Shown: positions 25,301 through 38,789, numbered from the stretch's first letter. The stretch: 64,000 bases of DNA from Cyclaneusma minus (GCA_037179335.1 JAKZHN010000012.1:248001-312000), one strand, 5' to 3'. Translations and numbers: made by a program. The notes: generated by a model from the sequence alone, not told the origin.

Positions 25301-28300
25301 TAATAAACCTTATTGCCTTTTTCTTAATTGCCTTAAATTTAAATAAAGCTATTATTGCATATTTGTTTTTAATCTTAATTAAACCTATTTATTTATATTT
25401 AATTATATTTTTATATTATAAATTGTTTTTTGAAACTAATTATTATACCAAATTCCGTTAATATAAACCATTTAATATTAGCCTTAAATACAATTTCGTT
25501 ATTTTTATTTTTATTTTTCCTTTTTAAGCTTAATAAGCCAATTATTTAAAATAACCCGTTTATAATAGCCTATTATTTTCTAAATATATATTTCCATTTA
25601 ATAATAAATACCAAAAGATTTATTTATTATTAATATATTTAATTATATAATCTTTTTAAATTAAATATTAAAATTAAATCTTTATAATTAATATAAATTA
25701 TAATAAAAAATATTAAATTCTGCATTAATTATTTCATATTCTTAAAATAATAAAAAACTAAATAGGGTTTTTTTAAATGCTTGATTTTTGCTTTATATTA
25801 ATATACCTTATTAATATAAATATAATAACATTCTATAAATTTCAAAAAATAAATTTTATATTTATATTAGTTAATTGGTTTTTTAATTAAAATAAAAAAG
25901 ATTCTAAGCCTATTTTTAATTTATCCGCATTAAAATAATCTTTTTTTCTAAATTCCCTTTATTATTAATATTTTTATATATCGCCTTTTTTATTTTTTAA
26001 AATGCATTCTTATATTTATTAATTTATTTAAATTTTATATATTTTTCCTTTATTCTTTTTCCCTTTACTTTTATATTTTCAAATTTAATATATAATATCG
26101 TTTTTATAATTATAATTAAATTCGCTTTATTAGGGATATAAGCTTAGAAAAAAAGAATTTAAATAGTAATTTATTTAATTGCTTTTTATTTATAAATATA
26201 AAATATTTTTTCATTATTTTAACCTTATTTATAAAAGATTGCAAATTTTTTAATATTTTATTTAATTTTAAAATCTTAATTTTATTTATAAGAAATGCCT
26301 TTTTGGGATTTAATGGAGGCTTGGCCTATACCAATTTTAAAAAATAATATAAATTAAAAAATTAAAAAAGTTTTAAAATATAAATACGCCTTTAAAATTA
26401 TGATTTATAAAAAATATAGAAAGATATTTTCCCGGGATTATTATTTATAATACTAATTTTAAATTTAATAATAAAATCGATGCCTTTATAATATATTTCA
26501 ATTTTAAATATATTGCAATAGCTTTATATAATTCCTAATTTATTTTAAAATACCCAAATTGTTTTTTATATTTTATAAAACCCATTTAATAAATATATTC
26601 TTTTAAATATTAAAATAGCTTGAAAGCTATTTACTGCATTCGCTTAAAATATAATTTCTATATAAGCTTGGCAAACTATTATTAGGGTATTCTTATATTA
26701 TATTATTAAATAAGCATTTTTAATTATAGTATCATTTAATAATATATAATTATAAATAATTTTAAAATTCTTTAAAAAAATCCTTTTTAAAAACAACTTT
26801 ATTCTAGTGCCCTATAATAATATTATCCGGATAATTATTCTTTTTTTAATTAGCTTTCGGATTTTTTTAAAAAATGCCCTTTTTTAAATATATATAAAAG
26901 CATGATTGCAATTATTAGCTTTGCTATTTTTTTAATTAATATATAACAAGAAACAAAATTTATTTAAAATCTATTTTTAATTTTATTATAAAACAGTTCA
27001 TTTTAAATAAATAATAATCCTTTTGCTAATAGCGTATTTTTTCCATTATTATAATTGCCTAAAACTTAAAGCAAATTCAGAAGTTTTCATTATTTTTTAA
27101 TATTCTTATTAAATGTATTAAATAGCTACCATTAATATTATTTTGGTTTTTTATTAATAAAACATATTATATTTTCTTAATAAAATGGATTTGCCTTATT
27201 TTTTATATTTAATAAATTATTTTTATTTATATAATTGATATTTAAAAATTCTAATATAATTATAAGTTAATTATTTATATTAAATACCAATATTTTAATA
27301 TTTATTTATTTAGCTATTTCCTTATATATTAGCAATGTTTTTAATAATTAGTTTAAATTGGTTGAATAATATTTCAAAAAAGGCCAATTTTATGTTTAAA
27401 TTCAAATATTATAGCAATTTATATTTTATACTCCATTTATAATAAAAAAATAAACCTTTATTTAAATGTTTTTTGCAATATTTTAAACCTTAAAACCTTT
27501 TTTTAGCGCATATATAATATGCATTATTTTTAAAAGGCTTAAATTAAATATTAACCATATATTCCGGCTTTTATTAACTTATAATTGCAATTTATTTTAA
27601 AAATTTATTTTTCTATTCTATAATTTTAAAAGGGCAGAAATTATAATTTTAATACCTAAATCATTTTTGCAATTTAATTTATTTCCTTTTTAATTCTTTA
27701 TTTCAATATTAAACTTTATTTAGCTTAGCTTAATTTTGGTTTTAATTAATATTAGCAATAAAAAACTAATAATATTTATAATTTTATTATATTTTTTTAA
27801 TATTATAACCGCTTTTTAAATTATATTTATAACCGCTATTATTTTATTTTAATTTTGTTAAAATATTTAATTTTAATTTTTTAAAACTTTCCTTTTTATT
27901 AATTTTATATATCTTTTTTTAATTATTGATAGCTTTTGCCTCGATAAAAATGAAATATAATTTTCGCATTCCTGCTTTTTATATTATAATTTCGTAAATA
28001 AATGCTATTATTAATATTGAATAATAAATATCCGGGTAATTTTAAATTCTCGGATTAAATAATATAAATAATGAAAAGGGTATTTTTTAACTTTTATAGT
28101 ATTTATAAGAATTTATACAATCGATTTTAATTTTCCAATTTTATTTTTAATTTTATTATTTTATAAAAAATAAATAAGATCAAAATAATTTTTATTATTA
28201 ATATTTTCCAATAACTTAACCTTTATATTTTTTATGCTTTTTGTTCAATATAAATAATTATTTATAATAAATACCAAAATGGATATTATATTTTTTTTAT

Positions 28301-31300
28301 AAATGCATTTAATAGCTGGATTTTATACAAAAATTATATTATAAAGGCGGCTTATTGGCTTTTTTTAATATCTTTTTTAAATAATTAATATTAAAGCCTA
28401 ATTTTCTTATTTTTTTGCTTTTGCTTTTACTAAAACAATTCTTTGTTTTGCATTTCTTGTTTTTTAATATTGGCAAATTTCGCCATTAAATTCTTTTAAT
28501 TAAATAATAAAATCTTAGGTTTTTTAAGCTTTAGGAATTTTTAAAATAATCCAATTTGTTTAAAATAAACAAAATCCTATTAACTCTTCTTCCTTATTTA
28601 TTACAATTTTTCCGTTCTATATATTAATTTTAAATATTTCTTTTTAATATAATATTATTAATAATTAAATTAGGCTTTGCAATAATAAAGCCTAATAATA
28701 TTATTATAAAAATCGTTTTTAAAAATAAGATAAATAAATAATTATATTTAATATTTATAGCATTAATAATTATTTTATTAAATAATATTAAAAAACTCAA
28801 AATAATATAAAATACTATTTAAAACATAGCAATACTTATCAATATTGCTAATAATATTTCCGCCTATTAAAAAAGCCCTTTTAATATTTTGGTATTAATA
28901 ATATTGCTGCTAAAATATTTATTAAATTATAGATATAATTAAATCAAATTCCTTTTAAATATATTATTAATTTTATTCAGACTTTTTTTAATAGGCTTTA
29001 TAATAATAATAACCGGTTTAATTATTGCTATATAATTTTTTTCGTTTTTTTTTAAAATAGGCTTTAATATTTTTTCCTAATTCTTTGAATTCTTTTTAAT
29101 ATAAGGTTTTTTATTATTATTTTTATTATTATTTTGCTAATTTCCATTTTTATTTTTATTTTTAATATTTTAATTACACTTTTATTATTATTATCCAAAT
29201 TATTTTTTTAACCTTAATTTTTATTAGGAAACGAAATTTATTATTTTAGCTTTTAAATTTAAATATATTTGAAGGCTTATAAAAATGCCTTTATTAATTT
29301 GAATTATTTAATAATTTCGTTTTTTGATACTCTTTATATAAAATTAATTATTTTCAAAATTATTATAAAAAACAGCGTATTTTATTTATAGGCACTTAAA
29401 AATTATATTATAATTTACTTAATTAAAAATTATATAATATATAATATAAAAAAATATTGATAATATAAAATAAAAGCTAAATTTAATTATTTATTTCTGC
29501 CTTTATTTTATTTGCTATTAAAATTACATAATTTTAAGCAAGTTTAATAATAAAATGCATTTTATTTATGTACGCTTTAAGAATAATATTAATAGCAATA
29601 TTATAATTAATATTATTAACCTTATTCTATTATTTTATATATTTTTTAATAAAAAAACAGGGTATTTAAATATAAATTTTTTCATAATTTTAATAAATTT
29701 TAAACTAATATATATTAATAATCTTTCAAGCTTTAAAATTTTCTTTTTACTAATAATATTAGCCCCGTTAATATTAATAATCTTAACGGTATTATTTATT
29801 ACCTTATGCTTTTAGGCTAATTATCCAATAACCTTTGTATTTTATAGCCTTTTAATTTAGATAAATTGCTTTATTATATTAGCCGTTTAATTAAAGACAT
29901 TATTTAAATATTGCCTATATATAAATCTTTTTATTTTTAAATTTAATAAATTTAAAGCAATATTAATTTTTCTTTTTCCTTTTATAAATTTTATAGAATA
30001 TAGTCCCGCAAATTTAAAAATAAAAATAAGCTTAATATTGTTTTTAAGGCTTTGCTTATTAAGCTTTTATTGTTTTAGGGCTAAAAAATTGCTATCTATA
30101 ATAGGTTTAATAATATTGTTGATTTTTAGAAAAATATTTCCTTTTTCGTTTTTTCCAATAATAAAATTAGTCTTATATTCTTCAATGGCATTTATATCTA
30201 AATTATTAATGCGTAAATTAGGCTTTTGGATAATATCTATTCTATATAATAAATGATTTATATTAACCAAATAATTGGATTTAGGCTTATTGTTAAAAAA
30301 AAATATGCTTTATTTATTTAAAAGCTTGGGCAAGTTATTATATATAATATATATTAATATAATTAGCTATAATAATTTAAAATTATGCGTTTTAATTAAA
30401 GCCATTTATTATATTTTTTATTGCTGCATTTATTTTATTGGAATTTCTTTGTTGCAATTTGTTTTTATTTTTTGCATTATTAAAAGGATAAGGGCATAAT
30501 TTAAAAATATGTTTTGTTTGCTATAATTATAATATATAAAAAATATTTTAAAATATTAAATAAAAAGATTTGGCTTATTATAATTTTTATTATTCCGGTT
30601 TTAATTTTAAGGCATCCAATTTTTTAGTTTTATTTGCTGGGTATTATTTATAATTATTAAATATGGCAAATTCTTAATTAACTTTAAAACAATTTTTATA
30701 ATACCATTATTATTTTCCTTTATTTGCTTTATAATTATATTTAGTTTTAGCTAAAGGTGCTTTTCGGTTTTAATATTTTTTGGTATTGTTTTAAATTCCG
30801 CTTTGTTTTTGAGTTTTTTTTTGTTATTTTTATTAATTTAGTCTATATTATTTTGGCCTGCGTATTATATAATAATAATTATTATTTTATTAAAATCTAT
30901 TAATAAAGCTTTATTTTTGCTTTTAATTGCATTAATAATAGCCATTTTAATTTAGGAAACATACAAGTTTAAAAGAAATATAAATAATTATATTAGTTTA
31001 CAATTATTTAAGATTTTTAAAAATTTCTAAGCTTTTTTAATATATTTTTTAAAAAATATATTTGCAATTTGCTTAAGCTAGCCTATTTTTATTATAATTT
31101 ATAATTTTTATAATTTATAATAGCGCAAGCTATTATATTTTATATTTAGCTTATTGCTTAAATTATTATAGCTAATATATTTGTTATTTTCTAGCGAAAA
31201 TACAAATTTATTTATAGCCCCTTTTATAGCTTTTTATAATATAATTGCTTTGGGTTTTTTTTTAATTTAAAGTTTATTACAAATTTATTTATTTTAAAAA

Positions 31301-32529
31301 TTATATTAATCGCTTTAATTATATTTTGTATTTTTTCCAGCTATATTCATAAGAATCCGGAATTTAAAATAATAATAAGTTTTTTTTTAAATGTATTTAT
31401 TAATTGGTTTTAAGTTTTTAAACTAATTGCTAAAAATAATAGAAATTTGGATTAAAAGCAACATTTTGCTTTTTTTTTCCGCTTTGTTTAATAGTATTTT
31501 ATTTAATTAATATAATTAATATTAACATTTTAAATATAATAGAAAAAGGAGCTGGAAAAAATAAAATGTTTACAATAACATAAATAATTTATAATAATAT
31601 TATTTAAATAAAAACCGCAATATAAATACAATTATTAAAACCATTTTAAATAAAAAAAACAATAAATAGCACTAGATATTTTTGCTTATATTTAAAAATA
31701 ATTTTAAAAATAATTTTAATTTTATTAATATCAAAAACCAAATGCTAATCGGGTAATTGGTTAATTTCTAATTTTGGAAATTTAATAAATAATAAAAATT
31801 TATTAAAGCTTAATAAAAATATTATTTATAATTATAATATTGCTTAAGTATAATTAATCTTAAAGCTATTAAATAAAAGTAAATTAGCTATTATAATAAT
31901 TGATATTATTATTATATAATTTTTATTTTTATTTATAATTAACGTATTGGATTTGGCGATATTTTTAATCTAACCTTTTAAATATTTATAAAAGACCAAG
32001 TAAATAAGTTTAAAAATTTAAATAAATTTTTATAAATAAATAAGAAAATAAATAATTTTATATTTCTTTTTTTATATATAAATTTAAAATTATTTAAATA
32101 ACGTTTATTAAATATTCGTTTTATTAAAAAAGCGCACCTTTTTTTAAAAAAGGAAAAATAGCGTATTTATTAAAAAAGTATATTTTTTGCGATTTCTTTT
32201 AAAGGATTTAGCCATTATTTATTAAAAATGGTGATATTTTTTTAATTAAAATAAATATCCTTATGGGTTTTATATTATTAAATTTATAATGACATAAATT
32301 AATTATGCTATTATTATTAATATTAAACGAATTGCTTTTGTAATAATTGGATTTTATTAGGAAATTAAGGCTATTATTTATAAATGCTTATATAGTTTTG
32401 TATTTGTTTTTTGTCTTTTCGCTCTTTATTTTTAAGCTTATTAGCAACCGTTTATTAATATTATTTGGCTATAATATATGCTTATTTTGTAATTTTAATT
32501 GTATTTTATTTTTTATAGCAAATTATTAG

Positions 32530-32675
32530 TATGGAAAATTAAAAATTATAATGTAAAATTAAAAGCAAGTGTGGGTATTAAAATATATTATATACATTCG
32601 CGCAAGAATCCCATATTTGCAAAAATTTCTGCTTATGTAATGCAAAGATGCCTCAGGCATTTATGACGTACCACA
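32530..32675 (-). repeat. Right LTR of gypsy-type element (5' LTR in element orientation)
   Basis: It starts TATGGAAAA (from TGTGGAG-type sequence) and ends GACGTACCACA with the terminal CA kept. The inner half is strongly mutated and the outer half nearly untouched. Confidence 0.9.
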
Positions 32676-32680
32676 GTTAC
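32676..32680. repeat. Target-site duplication GTTAC, right copy
   Basis: It is identical to 7,644-7,648 and directly follows the LTR end. Confidence 0.9.
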
Positions 32681-33452
32681 CTGCACTCCGTGCAGTGAAC
32701 ACTCGTTCCCAGATACAGGGCGTGGCCGACCGGTTAACACCTCCGAGGCTCCAAAAAGGTACCTTTATCCAATTTCCAGGCCTTTAAAACGATCGCCGCA
32801 GGGCTAATACAGGGATAAAAAAAGAGAAAAACAAAAGAAAAAACAGGAAATTCAATGCAAACTAAAACTTCCTTCCCCAGCAAGAAATAGTCAAAATACA
32901 TACGACCGGACGGGCCTGTATAGAACGACAGGGCTAAAAAACGCGATAATAAGGAAATATCATTTCGTTACCCCAAATAGCACAGAATGTCAGCCACTTT
33001 CTACACCCCTGGGGCTTGGATAGACCCAATCATGGGAAGTTTCTCCCCTCCGCTTCAATATGTCATGTCTCTCTCCGGGCCTGTTCCCAAAAGCTCATCT
33101 ATGCCGAATCTCTTCGCGTTGATCCTTGAGAATAAGCCATTGGCACGGGTTGGCGATGGCATCGCCGGGACTCTCCTGAGCCCTGTTCACCCGGTTGGAA
33201 CTCGTAAGGGATATCGCCTGTTGTGATGTTGAAGCTTGGAGACGAGTTGTGTTACAGAACTGCACGGGGAGAAAACATCGAGATTCCGAGTCGAGGTGGG
33301 GGGCCGGAGATAGCGGGGATAGCGTCACACCACGCTAAGAACCCCACACCCCACCCGCAAGGCTGAGATAAATTCTCAACGAACAACTCCTTCAACACCA
33401 CGAAATACATGCGCCAAAACGAATATCGGACTTGCAATACTCCAAATTCAAA
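32681..33452. other. Intergenic region upstream of NCS2
   Basis: Normal composition returns abruptly after the LTR. The short frames here (for example 32,987-33,226) have no recognisable features. The stretch probably includes the NCS2 promoter and leader. Confidence 0.5.
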
Positions 33453-34741
33453 ATGACAACCTCCAATCCCCAGCCAACCACACCCTCACCCTGCAAAAGA
33501 TGCAGCAACGCCCCCGCAGACCAAAAGATCAAAGCCGAGCCCGTTTGCGCGTTCGTCCTCCCCCCCCCAATTCCTCAATCACGCCCTCCTAACATCCCCT
33601 ATCCAGAGAATGTTTCAAAAAATATGTCGCCACGAAAGCCATAAAGCACATGGAGACCTTCCGCGTCCGCGACTTCACCAAATCCCCCCGCAGACGCATC
33701 CTCCTCCCCCTCTCCTTCGGCCCCTGCTCCACCACTCTCCTCTACCTCCTCTCCGCGCAATTAGAACGCCAGCTCTCTCGATCCCGACGAACATCGTATG
33801 ATCTACACATCGTCCATGTCGTTTCTTCAGAAGGGGACCGAGGACTCGCAGAAGCACGAATAGAAGCCGTGAAGGCACGATTTCCGCAACACAGCTACGG
33901 CATCCTTTCCCTCTCCTCCGCCCTCTCCCTCCCCTCCTTAGACCTCGCCTCCCTAAACCTCTCTTCACCATCCCAAGATCCATCACAAACCCCTGAACAA
34001 ACTCTCGCCAACATATTGGCTTCCCTACCATCAGCAACATCCCGCCAAGACATAACCTCCACCCTCCTCACCCGCCTTTTGGTATCCCACGCCCAATCCC
34101 TCTCCTGCACCACAATCCTCTTCGGCGACACCACCACGCGCCTCGCCGAACGCACACTATCCCAAACAGCCAAAGGCCGCGGCTTCTCCCTCCCCTACCA
34201 CATATCCGACGGAGCCTCGCCCTACGACCCCTCCATATCCTTCTCCTACCCCTTGCGTGAACTGTTGCGTAAAGAGGTGATCGCTTTCTCTTGCCTTCCT
34301 CTCCCCTGTTCGATTGATCGGAATGGGAATGCGGATGGTACAGAGGGTATGCAAGAAGAGGAAAGCAAGTCCCTAGAAGATCTAATAATCTACGAAAAAA
34401 CCAAAGAAATCTCAGCAAGCAGCAAAAACAACACAATTGATGATCTCATGAAGCAGTATTTTGAGGGCGTGGAGGAGAGTTATCCGGGGATTGTGATGAA
34501 TGTGGTGAGGACGACGGCGAAGTTGAAAGCGAAGGATGTGGGAAGTGAGGGAGAAGAGGGAAGGAGTGGGGAGTGTGGGTGCTGTGGATTGCCAGTTGAG
34601 GAGGGGATGGGGGGGACGGAGGGGTGGGCGGGGGATCAGACGGTTTTGGTTAAGAAGGGAGAACGGGGTGGGGAGGGGGATGGGGATGGGGAAAGGGATG
34701 TGGTGCTTTGTTATGGGTGTGAGAGGAGTATTAGGGGGTGA
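33453..34741 (+). CDS. NCS2: Cytoplasmic tRNA 2-thiolation protein 2 (NCS2/CTU2)
   Basis: NCS2 forms the Ncs6-Ncs2 (CTU1-CTU2) complex, which thiolates U34 of tRNA-Lys, tRNA-Glu and tRNA-Gln in the cytosol using sulphur relayed by Urm1. The start MTTSNPQP is followed by the Cys pair CKRC. A 56-nt intron (33,551-33,606, CTAAC branch site at 33,589) joins KAEPVC to AECFKKYVATKAIKHMETFRV, a family hallmark. Next come RRILLPLSFGPCSTTLLYLL (the degenerate PP-loop region) and the segment SYPLRELLRKEV near residues 250-260. The C-terminus holds Cys pairs (CGCCG and CYGC). The predicted protein has 410 residues, usual for the family. The 5' half is C-rich and the 3' third G-rich on the coding strand. 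Confidence 0.93.
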
Positions 34742-35244
34742 GGTTATGGAGAGAGAAATAGATGCGATGAGTTGAAGGGAGATAAGTTGAAGCAGCTGCG
34801 GCTAGGTGTTCTAGCGAAAGCTAGAGTGAGATGAGGAAAGTCTCCACGGCCTGTCAGATTTGCAGCGAAATTTGACTCAAAGGGGACGAAAGTGGACTTT
34901 CTTGGTTGCCACTGCACATTCGATCTCTTGGGGGCTGTAAGGTGTGTGGTGCATCATTCTTGAATTCCACCACTAAGGCCATGGAAGCCTCGCGATCAAA
35001 TCGCCTATCTAACGTCTTACACGTTGAGGTATATACAGCACTTCCGCCACCCTTCCCGAACCTTGTATCGAAGAAGATCTAGAGCGTCTATCGCCAAGAT
35101 CTAGAGCCAACGCCATAGTCATCAGGTTCCTCAGAGATCGCAGGTATCAACGCTTGCTTGCTCCCAGCATCCCGCCTCCCATCAACAAATGAACCAGAAG
35201 CCTCAACCTCCACATATCATGTCTCTGCATGTTATGTATGCCGC
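34742..35244. other. Intergenic region between convergent NCS2 and carrier genes
   Basis: It presumably contains the 3' ends and terminators of both convergent genes. I see no gene in it. Confidence 0.5.
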
Positions 35245-36484
35245 CTAAACGACTTTCTCGCTCGACTTAACGTCAAAAAAGCGTGTCTCAAACTTCCTCA
35301 TCAGCTTGTTCGTCTGCTCTGCCAGACTGAGCGTGAAGATGGTGTGTGGTAGGATGCGTGCCAGATGCGGCAGGAAGCCTTTGTAGATAGCCAGCACACC
35401 TTCTGTGCGGACTGTTTTGGCGAGACAGTCGAAGACACCGCCATACAGGTTGCCATGTTGGTTGTATAACCGGGACATGATCGTATCTATCCGTTCCCAA
35501 GGTCAGTAATCAATGGAACATACCTAATTTCAGGCGTATCAGTTCTCGCTGCAACTTACCTGGAGGATGCATGAAGCAGCAAACCACGAAGCCACTGCAC
35601 GAACTACTTGCTAAATGCAACGCCGGTCCCTCCTCCATACCCAGATGCTTTTGTAACCTCCTCTTTGCGAAGAAGTATGTTGGAAGCTGCACGGCAGAGC
35701 CAAATCCCGTCCTAATCATCGCCGCCCCCACCCCCCTATACAACCCTGTTACACCCTCCGCTTTGTAAATCTGCCTCGTCCCGTCCAGCGCATTCCGATA
35801 TTGATGCTGCGTCCCCACAGGCATCGCACTACTGAAGCTCTGCAACCTAGTTTTCACCAGAAAAAACGGAGACCCAGCTGCAGCACCTAATATTCCCGAT
35901 GTAGCGCCTGAGAAGACGTTTATGGCGAGGTCTTGTTTGGAGGGATTTGAGTAGATGAAGGAGGCGAGGGAGGAGCGGATGGGTTCGTAGAAACCTAAGC
36001 GGCAGCCGTTGAGCACCATTTGGTAGACGTAGGCGCAGCCGATGCCGCGGTAGATGCCGGAGAGGCCTTCGTTGCGGATGATGGTGAGGGCGCCGTGGAT
36101 GGGGCCGCGGTAGAGGCGGGGGGTGAGGGTGGAGGATTGGAGCTCGCCTTGGAGTTGCATGCTGTTTTGGGGAGATTGTTAGTATGGTAGGCATCATGGA
36201 TTGGGCGCAATGGATATAAGTCGTAGTATAGAGGGATACGATATGTAGCTTCAGTGAAGCTGGAGGGAAGCCGGAAGGATCTGGGTGAAGCTGAAGACAG
36301 CTGGGTCGATGAGCGGACATACCGGATCTTGACGGTCTCGAATGGATGGGTTGCTGTTACGGCTCCGCAGGCAGCTATGCCACCCGCAATGAAGGCTCTG
36401 TATTTCAAAACATGTTAATCCTATGTCCCTTTGGTAGAAACATGCAGGTACATGCAAGGCCACTTACCCCAGTGTGGTCGACAT
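35245..36484 (-). CDS. OAC1: Mitochondrial carrier, oxaloacetate-transporter type (OAC1/SLC25A34-35 family)
   Basis: This is a six-helix inner-membrane carrier predicted to exchange oxaloacetate or related anions. Four exons on the minus strand (36,468-36,484; 36,323-36,397; 35,560-36,161; 35,245-35,486) are separated by GT-AG introns of 70, 161 and 73 nt and give 311 residues. The three carrier signatures are visible: HPFETVK in repeat 1, SPFFLVKTRLQ in repeat 2, and HPPDTIMSRLYNQ in repeat 3, with GIYRG, GLYRG and IYKGF after them. The replaced acidic residue in repeat 2 and the PPDTxMSRxYNQ form are typical of OAC1-type carriers. The first exon encodes only MSTTLG, chosen because its donor (GTAAGTG) joins in frame to AFIAGGIAACGAVTATHPFE. 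Substrate is inferred from family likeness. Confidence 0.9.
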
Positions 36485-37100
36485 CTTTGTATCTGTAGCT
36501 GTCCAGTTTGCGACTCCACAGGCGGAGAGTATTCGCAGCTTCAATATACGGTCGAAGATCGGACGGAATCTAGCAGCTCATCACCAACAACCTCATCTGC
36601 CGCCCGGAAAAAAAGACGAAAGAGTTTGGGAATGTCTCAGGCGGGCGAGGCTGACATGGCGGAATGTTGGACTTTTGTGTTATATTGTGTACAAAGGTAC
36701 TCCGAGGGAGGGTTTCGTGTCGAGCTGACTCCGATTGAGGCTCCGATTGAGGCTCCGATGCGCCGGTTCCTGGGGGAGACAGGTCACGTACCATTGGCTG
36801 AGCTTAAAAAGAGCGGGGCAGCGGGAGCTACACGGCTCCGGCTTGGGTCCGGGGTCTAGGTGGCCTGGTGGGGAACGCATAGGTGCCTGGCGTGAAAGTA
36901 TGGGCGGAAGGCTGGAGCTCGGCCTTGTCTGATCTCAACCTCCCAATCTTTCGAGCGAGACTCTCTGAACATCTTCAAATCAAGCTCCGTGGCGCATTTT
37001 GTTATGAACTGCACGTCAATTTTCTAGGATCTCTGGTATACTCCCATACCAAAGTGAATAAATCTGCGAATAAAGCTTGACCTCAGGCGCAAAGCTCAAG
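36485..37100. promoter_or_regulatory. Divergent promoter region between OAC1-type carrier and SWD2
   Basis: The two genes start 617 bp apart on opposite strands, so this stretch must hold both promoters. It contains a 12-bp direct repeat (CTCCGATTGAGG, two copies plus eight bases) at 36,729-36,760. Frames inside it are not protein-like. Confidence 0.5.
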
Positions 37101-38352
37101 ATGTCTACCGCAATGGACATCGACTCTCCCCACCCATCTCTAGCAGCCAATGGCTTAAGCAAGCACTTGGGCGGTGTTGTGCCACCTACTGCCAGAATCA
37201 CCGATGTAATCGAGAAGTTCCGTCCTACCAAGGTGAGCCATTCTGAGGCTTCAATCTTCTGTACTGCCTGAGCTTCACTAATACTTTGTAGCTTATCAAA
37301 CGAGAAGGCAAACCACATATCCTGTCACTCGACTTTGACGACCCGGGCGAGCTTCTCCTGACTTCTGAATCCGACGAATCGATTTACGTCTACAATGTGA
37401 AGGACGCCACCAAGGCGAAATCAGCGCTGAGCAAGAAATATGGTGTCAAACTAGCCAAGTTTACACGAGCCTCGACCTCAATAGTCTACGCCAGCCAGAA
37501 GGAAAACGGTACGTCTTATACAGCATCATCCTGAACGATACACCATCGTCCCTGACAGCACAACTAACACCGCCCACAGACACACTCCGCCTCCTCTCCA
37601 CCCACGACAACTCCTACATCCGCTACTTCAGCGGCCACACCGCCTCCGTAACGTCCATCGCCATGCACCCCGGCAAAGACACCTTCTTCTCCTGCAGCGC
37701 CGACGACACCGTCCGCCTCTGGGACCTCAACACCCCAAACCATGTCGGCCAGCTCTATCTCAAATCCCCCTTCCTCGCCGCCTTCGACCCCTCTGCCAAC
37801 GTCTTCGCCGTCGCCTCTCCTCTCGCTCAAACCATCCTCCTCTACGACTACCGCAAATTCTCCCAAGCCCCTTTTGCCACCTTCGATACATTGCCTTTCA
37901 ACACAGACACAGCACGTCCCAATACCGACTGGACCAAACTTGAGTTTAGTAATGATGGGAAAAATATCTTAGTAGGCACCACGGGAAAGAGTCATTTCCT
38001 GATCGATGCATTTACGGGCGAGTTGAAGGCGCATTTGTGGAGAGAACAAGGCGGCGCTAGGAGGTTGGCGGCGGGGATGGATGAGAAGGCAGGAGGCAGA
38101 GAGGAAGGATTTGAGACGACGGGGGATGCGTGTTTTAGTCCGGATGGGAGGTATGTGGTGAGTGGGAAGAGGGGAGAGGGAGTGTGCGTTTATGATACGA
38201 TGGGAAGCGCAGATGAGAAGGGGAGGATGCGGCCGGTGTTGGAGCTGGACTGTCAGAGGGAGGCGGCGGTGATGGCGTTTAATCCGCGGTATAACTTTTT
38301 TGCGACGGCGGGGCAGGAGGTGGTTTTTTGGGTGCCGGATATGAATTTGTGA
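37101..38352 (+). CDS. SWD2: SWD2/WDR82-type WD40 protein (COMPASS and CPF subunit)
   Basis: Swd2 is a WD40 propeller subunit of the Set1/COMPASS H3K4 methyltransferase and of the cleavage and polyadenylation factor in the nucleus. Three exons (37,101-37,232; 37,292-37,508; 37,580-38,352) with introns of 59 and 71 nt (CTAAC branch site at 37,563) encode 373 residues. Landmarks are FRPTKLIKREGKPHILSLDF near the start, YVYNVKDATK, YIRYFSGHTASVTSIAMHP, FFSCSADDTVRLWDLNTP, PFLAAFDPS and, at the end, AVMAFNPRYNFFATAGQEVVFW. These match the Swd2/WDR82 family throughout. The start gives MSTAMDIDSPHPSL, a usual fungal form. The coding strand is C-rich in the first two thirds and G-rich at the end. 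Confidence 0.93.
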
Positions 38353-38759
38353 GCTGGTGGGGTGAGATGGTTGGTGGAGATGTGGCAAAATAGCGGCGTA
38401 GTGGAGGTTGCGTGCGCGGTTCCCAAGGGATCGTTTCTGTGCTTTGAGCAAGGCGTCTGTCTGGGGCTGGTTTAGGGGCTCGGCTGGGACGGCAAGGTGC
38501 ATTTGCTGCGGCGTTCGTGGTTACCTTAGGCAAAAGCTTGCTCAGGATCGCAAAAGTCGAGATTTGGCGTTGGACTTTGAAAGACCTGGTCGCTATGATG
38601 GAATGGCCAGAAATGTAGCGAACAGGGTCAGTTCACCGTTGCATCAGAAAGTTGTAGCTTGTGTCGCACATCTTGAACAGCGAGGAAAGCACACAAAGCA
38701 ACAGGAAACTCAAGTGGTCAATCTTCTCCATTGAGTGTCTGCAATATGTGCATTTTAGC
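38353..38759. other. 3' flank of SWD2, no gene seen
   Basis: It probably contains the SWD2 3' UTR. The frames here are short and not convincing. Confidence 0.5.
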
Positions 38760-38789
38760 CACCTGATGATTCAGTGCTTGTCAAACAAA

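Larger units (their letters stand above)
7649..32675 (-). mobile_element. RIP-degraded Ty3/gypsy-type LTR retrotransposon containing nested insertions (about 25 kb)
   Basis: The element is bounded by two direct 146-bp LTRs (7,649-7,794 and 32,530-32,675), with TG...CA ends and GTTAC target duplications outside. A minus-strand purine tract next to the left LTR and integrase remnants on the minus strand show that it is transcribed leftward. The interior is extremely AT-rich with stop codons in every frame, and its differences from the copy at 55,266 are mainly C-to-T and G-to-A, as RIP produces. Subtracting the two nested LTR elements leaves about 13 kb, large for a gypsy element, so other insertions may remain unrecognised. 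No frame inside can encode a functional protein. Confidence 0.88.

Noticed and set aside
16403..30499. Several frames of 60-101 codons in the AT-rich block
   Set aside because: They are made almost only of Ile, Asn, Lys, Phe, Leu and Tyr and arise from RIP-converted DNA. Only the copia polymerase (21,247) and gypsy integrase (about 25,100) stretches show family motifs, and both are dead.
33675..34436. Minus-strand frames of 92-122 codons opposite NCS2
   Set aside because: They are antisense shadows of the C-rich NCS2 exon, giving Arg/Gly/Val-rich translations.
36431..36859. Frame of 142 codons between OAC1-type carrier and SWD2
   Set aside because: It overlaps the first exon and start of the carrier gene on the opposite strand, and its translation includes a simple 12-bp DNA repeat.
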